Part shown: piece after piece, positions 37,100 through 50,700 of the stretch
Numbering within the stretch: position 1 is the stretch's first letter
Layout: every line of letters starts with the position of its first letter
Assembly: GCA_027574665.1 (NCBI GenBank)
Contig: CM050659.1
Coordinates: 15,911,001-15,975,000, forward strand
DNA: 64,000 nucleotides
From: Rhynochetos jubatus
Lineage: Eukaryota; Chordata; Aves; Eurypygiformes; Rhynochetidae
Direction: 5' to 3'
Notes under the pieces: generated by a model
Seen by the model: only the letters and a program-made list of their open reading frames with translations
Database searches by the model: none
What the model was told of the DNA's origin: nothing
Translations under genes and position numbers: made by a program

Positions 37100-39221
37100 C
37101 CAGGGCAACATCAGAGGACGGAGGGTGCTGAGGCTCTGGCAGGTTTCTGAACAGCAGAAAAGCCAGGTGAGTCAGTGTCGTGCTCGCAGGGAGGATGGGG
37201 GCAAAAGCCTTTACAAAGCTGAGATTGAACAGGTGACAGGAGGGGGTTGAGCAGTGCATCGCTCTGTATTTTGCAAACAAATGGCACAGAAGCAAAACCA
37301 ATCTGGAAATGAGGGAGGTTTGACAATCACTCGCGCTGAAGCACTTAATATTTAGTTTCCAGCTAACTCAGTCAAAAGCGGTTATGAAATTATAATACTG
37401 AAATCTGAAGAGCGTTCTCCAAATGGCACTTCCCCAGGAGGTCTGAAGAGCCCAAATACAAAATTATAAAGCATGATAATCAGTAAGTTAAACCTGCCTT
37501 ACCGCCAAGGGAATGGAAAATGGTAAGTGTGGCATCTTTTCTAAAATGGGCTCCAGGTCAATCCCAGTTATTTTACATTCACCTTCCCTCCAAGCAGCCT
37601 GGAAAATAGAATTAATAAACATGTGGAGAAGTGTGACTGACTGGAGGAAAAGTCCAGACACCGTTATTTTAGACAAAAGATCTTCTTGCTTGAAGGAGGT
37701 GACGTGGATAATGAAGACCCCCTCTGTACGGCCAGTTTGTGTCCCTGGGAAGATTTCAGCTGGGTTTCTCCACAAAGGCTTTTGAAGAAACGGAATTCCT
37801 GTGGGACTGTGGGCACAGGACAGCCCACCCAGCCCCAGGAACAGGCAAACTGGACAGATAGCAACCGACTGCTTTGCCTGTCCCGGCACGGTGTCAGGCT
37901 GCCCGCTTAGGGCACACACCACAGCAGGGCTATAGGCTCAGAGAAATTCTTCAGGGGAAACACTGCAGCAAAAGAGGGATGACTTAACTGATCTGAAATG
38001 AAGAGGGGCATTTTTCAGTGTTGTACAGAACCTCGGATTTGCTGAGCAGGGCTGGGACTTTCCTGAAGGGTTGGCCTGCAGGTGCTGGAAAAATACCGCA
38101 GTTTTAGGCATGTAGTTATGCAGCACCACACTTGCACCTCTACACCTCTAAGCAAACAAACAGTCCAGGGGCTATAGCGTCTTATCAAAATGCAGTGCTT
38201 GAGAGAATTGGAGCCTCAAAAATCTCGATTTTAAGGAGCTGCATAAGAGCACTTAGGGAGTGATCTCTAAACCTGGGATCAAACAGTACAGAAAGATTTC
38301 CAGGCCTGTTTGAAGACTTAGATTTCTGTAATAATTGTGAACAAGGTAGTAACTTTCCGTTTCTTTCCTTACTGGTACAGAATGCTAAACAATCCAGGCA
38401 GGAAATAAACCACCCACCTAGTGTATGGCTGTAGAGTGCAGCCAGCCAGCATTCTCTGTAAAGCCTGCTCCTAGCTTCAATTATTGGGCAAAACATACTA
38501 CATGTGCAAGCATTGGCTCTTTTATCTGCATTATGTTGTGCAACTTACTCAAACAGAACCAGTCACAACGTGCAATTTAAGGCCCATCAATATGCATTTC
38601 ACTGCTGGGTTAAGTTGCAGCAGATTTTTTCCTCTTCACTATAATATAATTAGAAATAAAAATAAAATAGAAAACTATATTTTCTACATTACACTAACGT
38701 TTTCTATGAGAAAAAGCATAAATACAAATTTTTAAAAGGCAGTTTTTCCTATTGTAGACTGCTTCTTAGAAGATTGGGTATCCAAAAGAAACCAGAGGGC
38801 TTAAACTGGGAATGACGTCAGGCACTGGCCGGTTCCTTCCTCTTCTCCCCGAGGAGCCAGCTGGAGCTTCGTGGTTGGAGCGGTGCGGGAAGGAGGCTCC
38901 TCTGCTGTCAGCCACCTTCCTCAAGCCTCAGCCATGGGTGGATTTTGCACCCTTGCTGCTCTGCATTTTAAACTTACATCTTCTGGAACAGGAATTGGGG
39001 AACAAGCTCAGGAGTCAGCAGAAACAGAAAGGAAATATGTTAAGGTGTACCACCTCTGCTCAGTTAATGGTTCTCTGGTCTCTAACCATCAGCCTCACCC
39101 TGCCCACGGTCCTTGGAGCCTCCTCCCACTGAGAGACCCAGAGGTGCATTGGTGGGTGTGCATCCGCAGGGAGCAAACCCAGCTCTGGGTGCTGCTGCTC
39201 GGCTGGACACCCTGGACATTT

Positions 39222-39238
39222 ACACACACACACACACA
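39222..39238. repeat. (AC)n microsatellite
   Basis: About eight to nine AC units. Confidence 0.9.
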
Positions 39239-42200
39239 ATCCCTTTGGGTTTGTTATCTCCAGTGAAATACGCAGCATTTGCCAGCTTCTGCTAAATTAA
39301 GGAAAAAACATGCAACTTTATTAAAACAGAAGACTAGGTTCTCAGAAGAAAAAACAAAAAAAGAGAAAAAATACCTAGTATTAGTGAGCACAGCTAGTAA
39401 AGCCTCCCAAGCTGTTCAGATGGGTAGTGAGGGTCACCTCTCAGCCAGCACAGCTGGTGTGCAGCCAGAGCAGCAAGCTGTGTCCCAGCTATTAAGGCTG
39501 TGGGATTTCTGCAGGGGTTGGTCCCCCTTCCCAGCCAAGGTGGAAAATGTTCTCCTAGCCACTGGGTTCACATGAAGCTTCACAGTAATTTTGAAATGCT
39601 CAGGTTTCCCTCTGGATTTAGGGGAGCTGTGTTCAGCTGTTGGGTACCTGTCAGAACAGATGAGAGGCTGTTAGCCCTCTCTGAGGCTGAGGTACCTCTG
39701 GTACAAGGAGAGGTTTCAGGAATGCTGATTTCCTGCTTCTGCTCAACTTTCTTGCTCAAGGGACTGGTCTGAATCACAGTCCTGTGATTTCCAGATGTGA
39801 GAGCAAAAGTTATAAAACCCTTTGATGCTTTCGTAATGTTTTGCTAAGGAAAGGAAGCACTAACCATCCGTCAGGTCTGCTGCCGCTCACAGCACAGCAT
39901 CTCCAAGAAACAGCCTGGGATGAAGGTGAACGGAGCAGAGAGGGAGAGGAGGCTCACAGAGGACTGCCCACCCCCCCCGCCTGCCCTGCCCAGTGCACGC
40001 TGCACTGCACCCAACACATGCCTGAAACCCTGAAACACACAATGTGAGGCTGCAAAGTGTTTGGTGCCAAAGAGAAGGAGACCCATATATTGCAGGAGCC
40101 TCCCCGGGGGGCAAAAACACAGACATCAAGTGAAACGCTGCTGCTGAAGGCTTTGCCCAGGAGGAAATGCAGAGGAGGATTTCAAAGGCTTCAGTCGGCT
40201 TAATGCCATCCTCCCAGGTGCCAAGGACAGTGCCAGGACCTCTGGACAGCCTGCCCGAATTCTTAGTTCGTCAGCCTCCCTGGCAACCTGCTGCTCATGT
40301 CAGAGATGCTTAATTACACTGGGCGATGGATTAATTTGTGTATTTGGGGTTTAGCCAATCTGGAACTTAGATCCTACCCATTTTTTTTCCTGTCCTACTA
40401 GTAACTTTGTCAGGAAACTTTGAACTGAAGAAGTCCCCTCTCATTCTCTCTCTCTAAGGCACTTACTGTCTAGTGGCCGTGGGGGATCAGGTGGGTATCT
40501 CTTTCAAACATTTCTCCTTTTTTCTGGGACTATAGAGTGCCTGGGATTTAAATGCACACTAATCTTCTGTGTTTTCTGTTTCACTGATTAACTTGGCAAG
40601 CACAGAAGCCAAACCTTTCCCAGAGGCAAAAGAATGGCTGCAGAGGAGGAATACCAGGAACCTCTCTTTGTTAGCTTAAGAATATGAACACTTAAAACTG
40701 AAGAGAGGCATTTCCTTTTTGTATAGAAAATTTATTGCTAAGTGTTGGGCCTGGAAAGCAATTTTCCTCTTTCTACTCCCTTCATTTGTGCTAATCAACA
40801 GGGTATAATCTAAGTGAAAAAAGACAGTGCAGGTGAGTAACCGTGGTCACTGATGTGGATGGCTGGCTTAGACCAGCCTACACTTATTTGTGGACTCAAA
40901 CCCTAAAACCCTTCTGTGATTAAAAAAGTCACCTGCTCCATCATTGGGAACCTTGTACAAGAGTTGAGAGACAGGGCTGATGCCCTCTGCTCAGTTTTGC
41001 AGTCTAAGCCTGCATATTCTTATTAAGGAAACAGTATTTGTTTACATTGGAAGAGGAGAAGGTACAGAAATGACTGTTACAGTTGTATGGGACCTGTGGA
41101 CAAAGACAAGCCAATATTCTGCTTTGCTTGCAGCTCAAATGGTAATAAATTGACAGCTCCCCATGTGCCAGAAGCTTGCTGTCAGAAAAGATTTGCTAAA
41201 GCCGGGGGTTGTTTTTGAGGCAGCTGTATCTCCACGTCTCCTAATCATGCCAGCCAGTGTTTTGTGCTCCAGTCAATCAGGACTGTGATGAAGTGATGGC
41301 AGTGACTTACATAGCCACCTGAGTACCTTCATTGCCACGGCCAGGAGGATGAAGACTTTAAGCAGTGAGATTCTTCTGCCAGGGAGTAATTTTCTCTCTT
41401 TTCTGCTGAGTATATGACTGGGATCATACATGCTGACAACGAAACTGAAAAGGAAGACTTCAAAAAGAAAGTGTTGCATGTATATATGGAGAAATAGGAA
41501 CAGCAAAATAACAGCATCCTATAACTTAAACCATACCACAGATGATCTGGTGGCTTCTGTTCCTCAGTGGATAGGTGTCCGGAGCTGGGTTAGTGGCAGC
41601 CGGTAGCTTCCTGCAGCAAAGCAGCCAAGCACCGCCTCTTCAGAGCACAGCATCCCCCCAGAGTGCAGAATTATTTCAGACTCATCTGCAATTACAGCCA
41701 CAGGAGGGTGCCTTGGTAAGGCTGCAAAGCCAAAGATGTGGTGATCGATACGTGCCAGAGAGATTTTTTGTGCAACATGAATCCTTGCTGCTTATGTGTC
41801 TGTTTTATGATAGTCTTTATTAACCCAGTTCACTGTTATTTCTCTGTCAGGACTTCTCTTTCTTCTCCACCAGGACTGGACAATGTTTATTTAATGAGTG
41901 CTTTATCAATATGCAGTTGCTTTCTGGAGATGAGCTGCCAGAGCACGACTGAGTCTTGCCGCTGGATGACATTCAGATTTATTACATAGGCATTTTTATT
42001 CAAAAATATCTTATTTTCTAATGAAAACTTTGAATCAATTTGTACCTCCCACTACTGGATGCCATCCTGGAGTTGCTGGGGCGGTCTGGAGATGACCAAT
42101 GAATATTCAAAACATCAAATCTAGGCTAAACGATGTTTTTTCTTCATGTTAGCTCATGCCTTCTGTTTAGATGTCAGTGCATTAAAATGAAAACCTGTTA

Positions 42201-45200
42201 AGTGTACTAGTATTTCAAAGAGCTTTAGAACTATTTCTAGAAAATGTCAACCCCATCCTTGGCAGGCATTCGCCAGCCCCCCGCAAAGGGCTGAGCCAGC
42301 TCCTGCTCCCTGGCCCAGGTATGCTCCCTCCTGCGTGTCACGCTGCTGGTGCTGCTCGTGATTATCCAGCCCGGGGCTGAGAGCAGCGTGACCCTTGGGG
42401 CTCAGAAACGTTAGCCAAGTGGTTTTGTACTCTCCTCCAGAAACACAACTGTCTTAAGAAGTCCGCGCCCTCTACCAACTCTGTATGTGATACCAGAAGA
42501 ATCTGACGTTGGCTTTGATGCTGTTATCTGTATTTGTTTGCCTGCTTCTCAAATGCTTTGAAATATGTGAGATCTCCTTGTACAGACTGCATCAAAACAC
42601 TCCCTTGTCTACAGGGCTCAGCAATTAATATTAATCTGAACTCCCTGGCAAGTATCGGACATAAAAGGGTGCCAGAAGACACAGGGCAGCTCTTCACAGG
42701 CTAGGAAAGTGCTTCTGGAGTTGCTGCAAGTAAAGTCTTCCTGGATGCTTAGGCAGAAAAGAGATTTCCTGGGAATGCCCCCAGATAACCTGAGGATTTG
42801 TTTCATTAAGATGCCAGAAAACCACCATCCCTGTTCCTACATTCTTCTGCTTCAAGCTGTATAGGACTGTCCATTTCTTCCCAAACCAGGGAAGACAGGA
42901 AATCTTTTTCAAGAAATTTTTTTTTCTTGAAAATAATTATAAAAAAGTGTGGAAAGTCTGCCGGGCTGACAAATGGGCATTGCGAGTGATGCCGACCTCT
43001 GGAGCAGATGGGATGCAGGCAGAGAGGAGACCTCGCTGGTGATGGGGTGTGCTTCTCCTTTCCTTCAAGCTCAGCCTCGTGTGCTTCATACCCTTTAACA
43101 TAACACAGTCCTCATGGTTTTGTTTTTCCATATCTCAGCACATGGTTGGCTTTTAATGCCCTCTTAGCATTAAAAACTGTACGCAGACACTGATGTCCAT
43201 GACCCCAAACATCAAAAGCGAAAGTAACTGCAGATGAGCTAATCCGTGCATTCATCAAGCAGCCTTTCGAGACTGCAGACCATATATAATTTCCTTTAAA
43301 GAGTTCTAGAAAGCAGAGTATTTTCTGAGAATATAATTGTCTTGTAGGGCTGTAGGCAATGGATTGCAACAGGCTGCTACACTTGTACCTCTGCAGGCTG
43401 TTTCACTATTGAAGCGAGATCATCACAGAAACAAGAAAAGCAATACCAACATAGAATTGTATTGAATATTTTGTTTAACACAAGCATCTTTAATGATGGA
43501 TTACTCAATTAGACAGCATAAATCCTTTCACTGTGCTCTTTTGTGATGTCTAAATAATTTCTTTCCCTTCCAACAGTTCTCTGCTGCCCTGCCCTGTGTA
43601 ATCTCCTGTCATCTGACCAAGCCACGATGTTCTGCTGCCCTCCGCTCAAATAGTCTGGTCCTGACGTGGGAGAAAACAGGAAAGGGATGATCTAACCCAG
43701 CGCATCACCGTGCTCCCGGCTACGGCAGACCAGAGAAAGAATAATGACTACAGAAAAATGTACTTTGGAGCTGTTAAGTGGAGAAAGAGTTCAGAGTCTT
43801 CGTAATTCTCAGAGAAAGCAGAATTGTTCACTCTGTTTAAAGAATGTTTTGTCTTTTTCTTCTGTACAGGACTATCTGAGTTGCTGCTCCTTGAAGCCTG
43901 AGGCTCCAGGCACTAAGAGCAGGTCCCAGAAGCTGGGGTTCTCCCCACCCCGGGGAGCTGGGATAAAACGTGAAGGGCTGAATTTTCACGCTTTCTGAAT
44001 CGTCATTTCCGAGCATCACAGAATAGCACCTTTCTGGGCATTGCAGGTCCTTTATCTGGATAATTGGTGAGGCCAGCAGTGGCAAAAAGGGCAGTTTCAG
44101 CTGCGGCAGGATGATCTAATGCCATTGAGTTCTCACAGTACTACAGCTATGCTCAGCTGTGCAACAGCCTCACCAACAACACAGGAGAGGTACTACGGAC
44201 AGATTCACAGGAGGGAGAAAGCACTTCATGACTTTGAAAAGCAGACAAGAACAGGCAATTATACTTCTGGGGGTAGCAAATAAGGCTTTTAGTTGCAAAG
44301 CGAAGCCTAAATGACTGAAACCCTTAAGTGCTTCAAGATGAGGGGACTGAAACTTCGGCTGTCTCTGTGGAAAGCAGAGCCACTCGCAAGGTGCGGGTAC
44401 TGAACTGAAGGAAGCCAGAAACCCACACCAAGCACCACCAGACCCCTCCCCGAGCCCACCATCCTCAGCTCTCCAAAGTTGAGGAGACACAACCTCACGG
44501 CAGGCTCTGCTGCCCACAGCCTCAGCCCTTCCATGCATCTCCAGGGCTTGGGTACCAAAAAAGCCACTCAGAGGCCTGATTCCCTTGGGAAACCTGCCTC
44601 CTTTACCAGCAGGTGTGGGAAGCAGGGGCAGAAATCATCCCTGCAGGGAATGTTTTTTAAATACCCAACAGCTCACACACAAACCCCAGTGTAGTGGACA
44701 CAGCTGGGAGCACTGTGGGGATTTGCTTTCTTTCAGGTACCATTTTCCAGTGATGTAAATTAGACTCCACTGAGTCCAGGCAGCCTTATTTGAGCTCCTC
44801 CTCGTATTGAATCTTACTAAAGATGAGGATGAATCTCCTTGTCTGCATATATTGTGCTGCATAAACTTACTCACAGATTTTAAGACTGTGAAGGAGTTCT
44901 GGGGGTCTGTCTGATAGACATCCAGGAAATATTGGATAATCTGTACCTATTCTCATTTTCTATGCCCCTCTGGCAAGCCACCCTGCAGTTTCCTGCTGGT
45001 ATGCTGCTAAAATAGAAAGGAAATTGTTTCCTTATGAATCAGCACAACCAGTATCTTTTGCTTGTTTTATCTGGCTGAGTAATTTGTTCTTGGGAGGGAG
45101 AAAATTGTGCCCATAATCCCATGAAACATCCACAGTCAAACACCCACAGACTCAAGGGGAAGGCAAGTGACTCTGGACATGGGATCCAAATATTGAGACT

Positions 45201-46208
45201 GATTTCTGATTATTCTTTCCAGCTACAAGCTTCTGATGAGACCCTGCAGGCTCTGCCAAGGTGTTCCGGGGTGTCCTGCTGCAATAGTCGGGTCTAAGGC
45301 AAAACAAAGCTTCCCCAAAAGAGGCCTCGGGACAGTGCGTGAAGAAGGATCCTACAGATCTCTTCCTGAGGCAAAGGTGTGGCTTTTCCTCTCTGCAGAA
45401 GATCTCACAGTGACTGGATGAGAGAGGCTGAGTGCATTATACTTATGATGGAGTGAAAGTGTTTTCCTACAGTGGAAGGGTAAGGTCAGCAGCTCAGGTG
45501 ATTAACAAGCCTGGGGTCTTGTTCCCTATCTGTCCCAGCCCCAGGAGCAGAGCTGTCTGCACTGCTCTGAGCTGTGGGACCTGCTTCCCACATGGTACTG
45601 GCAGGGGAGGCACAGCAGAGCCCCCCAGCGCACATCCCTCCTGTCTCCCGTCACTCGGGTCGCAATAACAGGTACGGAGAAAAAACAGGGGTACAGGAGA
45701 GGTACAGGCTCTAGACAAATGCAGGCTGAGAGTTAAGCTTAGGTTACATCTTTGCTTGCTGAGGAGCAGGTGATTCTGCGCTCCCTACCACCCCAGCCGT
45801 AAACCATTCTAGTGTGTTCTGACTGCTGTGAAAGTCTGGATCCTGAGCCATAGTTAGGAAGAAATCCACACTGACATTGATAGTATTTTGTTCCTATCAA
45901 GCATGTCTCTTGTCTTGGCATCTTTGCTTGTTCCTGGGCACAGGGACAGCCTGGCAAGGGGCAGACCCATCCCACCACCCAGACAATTCTCACCCTGCAG
46001 AGCTGCTGCTGACCACTCCTAGGTCACAAATCAGCCACACATCAGGGTTGCTGTCTCCTAGTGATTCCCCACAGCAGGCTCCCCAGGTGCTTGGCTTGAT
46101 CCCGCTCCCAGCATCCCTGGGATTCACCCACTGCCAGCACTTCTGAGGTGTGAATGAACTGATGGCCATGCCCCCTCCCAGGGCAGCTCGGGCTGCTCTG
46201 TGTGTCAG

Positions 46209-46272
46209 GGCAGCTCAGGGCACTGGTAACTCCCAACGTAGGGGAGTGCTGGAGGCAGCTCAGGGCACTGGT
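46209..46272. repeat. Direct repeat, 19-bp identical copies 45 bp apart
   Basis: The 19-mer at 46209-46227 is repeated exactly at 46254-46272, the sequence between them being one repeat period. This suggests an old local tandem duplication. Confidence 0.7.
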
Positions 46273-47659
46273 TGCTCACAAGCAGCATCTGAAGATCCAG
46301 GGGGGCAGCTGGCACCTGCCCCAGCTCATCCCCAAATGCAGAATCATCTGCAACCCACAATACAGAGCCTTTCCCCAGCCTGCAGCTCTGTCGCTGCAGA
46401 GCCAGTTTTTGGTTTATAGCGAGCCTCACAACAGGCACTTCGCCTCTGAAGTTCTGTCTCTGGCAGTCATATAATTTCACAAAGAATTGTGGATTTCGTA
46501 AGAAGTGAGTCTATAATAGCTCTCTCTTTCCAGAGAAAATGTGACTTGACACAAGCTTAAAGGGCTGTTAAAATGCTAATTGAGGGGAAGCTGGAATTTA
46601 TTACTCTCTATGATCATGTTAACGAGGGGACACATGTTCTTTACAAGGAGCTGATCAGGCGTACTGCCTTGTAAACCCGTGAAGCTCAACAGGACAGAGC
46701 AATCCTTTCCGTTGAGAAGACAGCAGGGCAGACAAACCCATCTGAAGGGCAGTGCTGCTGTCCCCAGTCCCTCACACCCTTTTAGATGCCAGTGTACCTC
46801 TGGGATGTTCCCAGCTTCCCCCCTCTATTAAAAGCTAACCATGCTGAGCTGTCCTGTTACTCTCACCTGGATCACTGGGATCCCATCCACATGAGCTCAG
46901 TCTCTGTAGTGCTTGTTTGAAAGGTCAGGATCTGACTCATGACTCTAGTATGGCAATATTTTTGGCTCTGTTTTAATCATTTTCTCCTGTATGTCTCATG
47001 CACTGTCTGCCAGAACTTCTTGTCCTCCCAATTATGGTGAAAATAGATTATTAGTAATAGACTAATTCAGGATCTACTTTGGAATTATTGACGAGCACAG
47101 AACCTAGTCCAACAATATGAATTCCTCATTTATCTCCCTCACTCCAGCACTGATACAAGGATAAATGTTGGACCAGGCTTTCCACATTAGCTGGAGGGTT
47201 GAAAGCAAGGGAGATCACGTTTATCTGTTGCTGTGAACATTTATCTTAAAACCCTGCTGTTCAGTGTTAATGTGCCAATGCAAAAAGGAAGACAAAAAAG
47301 CCGTCACTTCAGATCCTTGTTGTAAACTTGGGGTCTCCCATTTCCAGTGAAAGAAGCAACACCTTTCTGTACGCTGCAGAAAACCAGTGCTCTGGTCCTC
47401 AAACCCCACAGTCTCACTGTGCCATTCATAGGCATTCCAGTCCACATCACGTCAACACCCAAATCTTTTCTACATTAATTCATATTCCTCAGTCTAGACC
47501 CATCATGCCCAGCTATTTCACTCCTGAGTTCCCAACAATCATAAGACTGTGATTCCTCTGCAGCATTTTTATTCCACTTTATTATCATGTCATTTATGTC
47601 TTGTATTATTTGGCAAATAGTTAATTCATACACAGCCCTCTTGTGAAGCAAAGGAATTT

Positions 47660-47785
47660 CTATCATTAACCTCATTTTACAGAAAGGAGAGAGTGGAGAA
47701 ATTAAGCAATTTGCTGAGTGCAAAGAGGGAGAACCAGTATTAATGTGGCAGTAAGAGCTCAAAGGTCCTGCCTCTGAACCATCCC
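47660..47785 (-). mobile_element. MIR-type SINE relic
   Basis: Reading + strand, the order attaacctcattttacagaa, gagaaattaagcaatttgct, gtggcagtaagagctc and cctgcctctgaacc follows the reverse complement of the MIR core and its tRNA-derived end. The element therefore lies on the minus strand. MIRs are ancient and rare in birds. The divergence is high, as expected for an element predating the bird-mammal split. Confidence 0.6.
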
Positions 47786-47789
47786 TCTC

Positions 47790-50700
47790 CTCCGCATCCC
47801 GAGTGCCAGGCATCCTTTTTTGGGTAGCTAGCACAGAGACCTACATCACACTTTGCTCACATTGTCTCTTCTGTTTTATTCCACATAACCTCTTTAATAA
47901 ACACCGGGGTTGCCCAGGCATTAGAACAACAAGGGAAGTTTGCCTTCCCTCCCTCTTCTGTCCAGCAGCAACGTGCCTTCAGAGCTCCCGCAGTCAGTGC
48001 CCCTTTGCTTCAGCCCAAAGACAACACCATGCTCGGCTCATCTCCTGCAGCCACTCCCTGGTCTTTTTGCTTGGGCAGCACCGCAGTGCCCACGCACCAT
48101 GGCCCCCGCACACTTCTGCCGCGGCCACACACCAGTACGAAGCCCGTGCATCACGCCGCGGTGAAATGATAATGTCGCTCCCTGATACAGTCACAGCTCT
48201 GACACGCAGAGACAGTATCTCTGGTTTCCCAGAAGGCAGGGCTTTCTCAGCTGTTTTTATTTTTGCCGAGTGACACGTTTGCTGCAGTTAGCTGGTCACC
48301 AGCTGTCACAGGGCTGAGCCACAGCGAACGTGCTGACAACGCTTGACACTGGAGCAAAACAAGCACTCTCCTCAGCAATCGCTGGGCATCTTGTTTTAAT
48401 GCCACATGCACGGAAACTCGTATCTCAGCTGACAAAAACTACATCTCAGTTTGGGGAGGTGTCAGGAAAGAGGTTTTTGAAGTTCCAGACAAGCTCAGTC
48501 AGTGAAGTGCCATTACTGTGAAAAACTGTTTGCACAGAAGATTGATTTTGTTGCACACACGATGCTGCACACCTCAAGTATAGCCAAAAGATGAAGCAGA
48601 GTGTGCACAGCAATTTAGGGGACACTTTCCTATTACTCATGCCCCATAGATACTTATTCAGATGAGGAAGATGAAAATTATCTCACTGTACAACCAAGGC
48701 AATTTTCCGTTTCTGTTTCTTTTATTTTATTTTGGAGGAGATTTTATTTCTCTATTCTTCCTAATCTTTTGGGTATGTCTTGAGTTTTCCAAGAAATGCA
48801 CCCATTAAGATTTTTCTTGTAGAGTGAGATATAACTTCATTACCAAAAAGAAAACTCTACCATAAAAATTGCGTTTCTTAACTGACTGGCTGCTCAAGGT
48901 TGCACAGGATTAGTGGGACTTCTCCACTATTTAGGACTCATGCATGACTTGGGCCACAACTAGGGCAAGGGGAAGTATTTAAGACATGAAATGCTTTTTC
49001 CACATGAAGAGGTGGAAATTAAAATAGCATTAGTAATAGCAAAACTGGGTTGCAGCAGACTTCCATTCCCAGGTTGCCAAGAAACCCAAATATACAATTA
49101 GTAGTAGTTTTGGTGGGCTTCAATTTTTGTTAAGCAATTTGCAGAAAACTGAGTAAGACTCCCAGGAAAAAGGCTTTTCTAATGGTTCTTCAGCTGTTTT
49201 AGTATTATTTGTTCCAGTTTGAACAGCAGCATTCACCTGGACCACCAGCCCCCAGCACTATGCAGCAGGCCCTGGGATGCAACAAGACACATGGCCAGTG
49301 CACCAGCATGTGCTGGGCCAGCCCAGGAACCCTGTTCTTTCTGTCCATCCATCTTTTCTGCAGTTGACTGTACCTGGAGACATAAAAGCCTGAAAGCTGG
49401 ATGCATGGTAAAGTTCAGAGTTCTGGTTTGTCAAACAACAGGGATGCTTATCCCTGCTGGACTTGGCAGATCTCTCTTCCTGGGTGAGCACTCAGCCACC
49501 AAACTGGGACAACCAGGACAGGGACTCTGGAGATGAGTTTAGAAAAGGAAGTTTTTGAACAAGTTTTTAACCTTGCCAGGGTCCCAGGGATGTGGTACCA
49601 TGCACAGCCCAGTGGAAGATCCTGTATTTCTTACTGCTCCCTGTGTCCCTCAGAGCAGAGGCAATGGGCTGCTTCCTATGGGGATGCTCATGGAGCCACA
49701 AACCGTGGGACTCGGCCCCACCAGCTTACAGCTGACACACCTCTTCCTGCTTAGGTGATCATAGTGAAAAATGAGTTGGTTATTTTTCTATTAGTCTGCA
49801 GATTAACAAATTCCTGTATATGATTCATCATTTCCACATAGATACAAAACAGATTTCCAGAGGAATGGCTGTGTTTCAAACACAGTCTTTCTGTGTGGGC
49901 ATCTGCTAGAGGTAAGGGCGTTCTCCAAAGAGGGGAAGTACACAGGCCAAAGTCCCTTCCGGCTCACGAGGAGATTTTCTCACTGAGGAAGGCTTCCACC
50001 TTGCTGGACAAGAGATTTGATTGTGCAGTTTCAATACAAGCATAGCTGTGAGGACCACTCCAGTTCTGCCTGTGTGTACCCGGCATGCCTTGTAAGAGCT
50101 TGCCCAATCAAGCCCCTCAAGGAGACACTGGTGGGGAGAATGTCTTTTCCATGTCCTATCCAAATTATGACCTTCCTAAGCATACTGCCTCTTTCCAAAA
50201 CATATGGATTTAATGAGAAAACAGTGGAAACTGGTGTTATTAGGAGCAAACAGAGAAGCACCTTCAATGTCTAGAGCTTTTTGAGGTTCCTCCTGTTGCT
50301 GCAATATTCCCTCAAGAAGGATGGTGACACATGCATAAGGGTGTCAGACAGTTATGGGCTCCTGGCCCTTTAAGCCTTGATCTGAAATGTAATACTTCAG
50401 GAATATGATGGTTTAAACAATTTTAGTCAGTGAGTCAGTTCCGGATTATCAGCCTACAGCAGGAGGGTAGTGACTCTCCCTCATAAATTAGCAACCAACA
50501 AGCTCTTCCCTTTGGTGAATGTTATTTTAAAGACTCATCTCACTTAATAGCTCCAAGTACACTGCCCATTAATCACTGCAAAGGAACACTGAACTCTCCT
50601 CACCCGATGGCTTTATTCCTGGGATGAATAGTTCAGCATCACCAGGAGGAAGAAGAGGGAGAAGGAATCAGAAAAGATGGGGTCCCACCACACATGTGGG

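Larger units (their letters stand above)
37110..47640. other. Gene-free stretch
   Basis: No recognisable gene on either strand. Holds an (AC)9 tract at 39222-39238 and a 19-bp direct repeat (ggcagctcagggcactggt at 46209 and 46254). The open frame at 37513-37785 has a faint similarity to a LINE reverse transcriptase that I could not support. Confidence 0.45.

Noticed and set aside
37513-37785. Open frame (+) with a faint LINE reverse-transcriptase flavour (VTDWRK ... RPVCVPGKI)
   Set aside because: Only scattered residues match the CR1 polymerase pattern, and the spacing between the two pieces is not right; chance similarity cannot be excluded.
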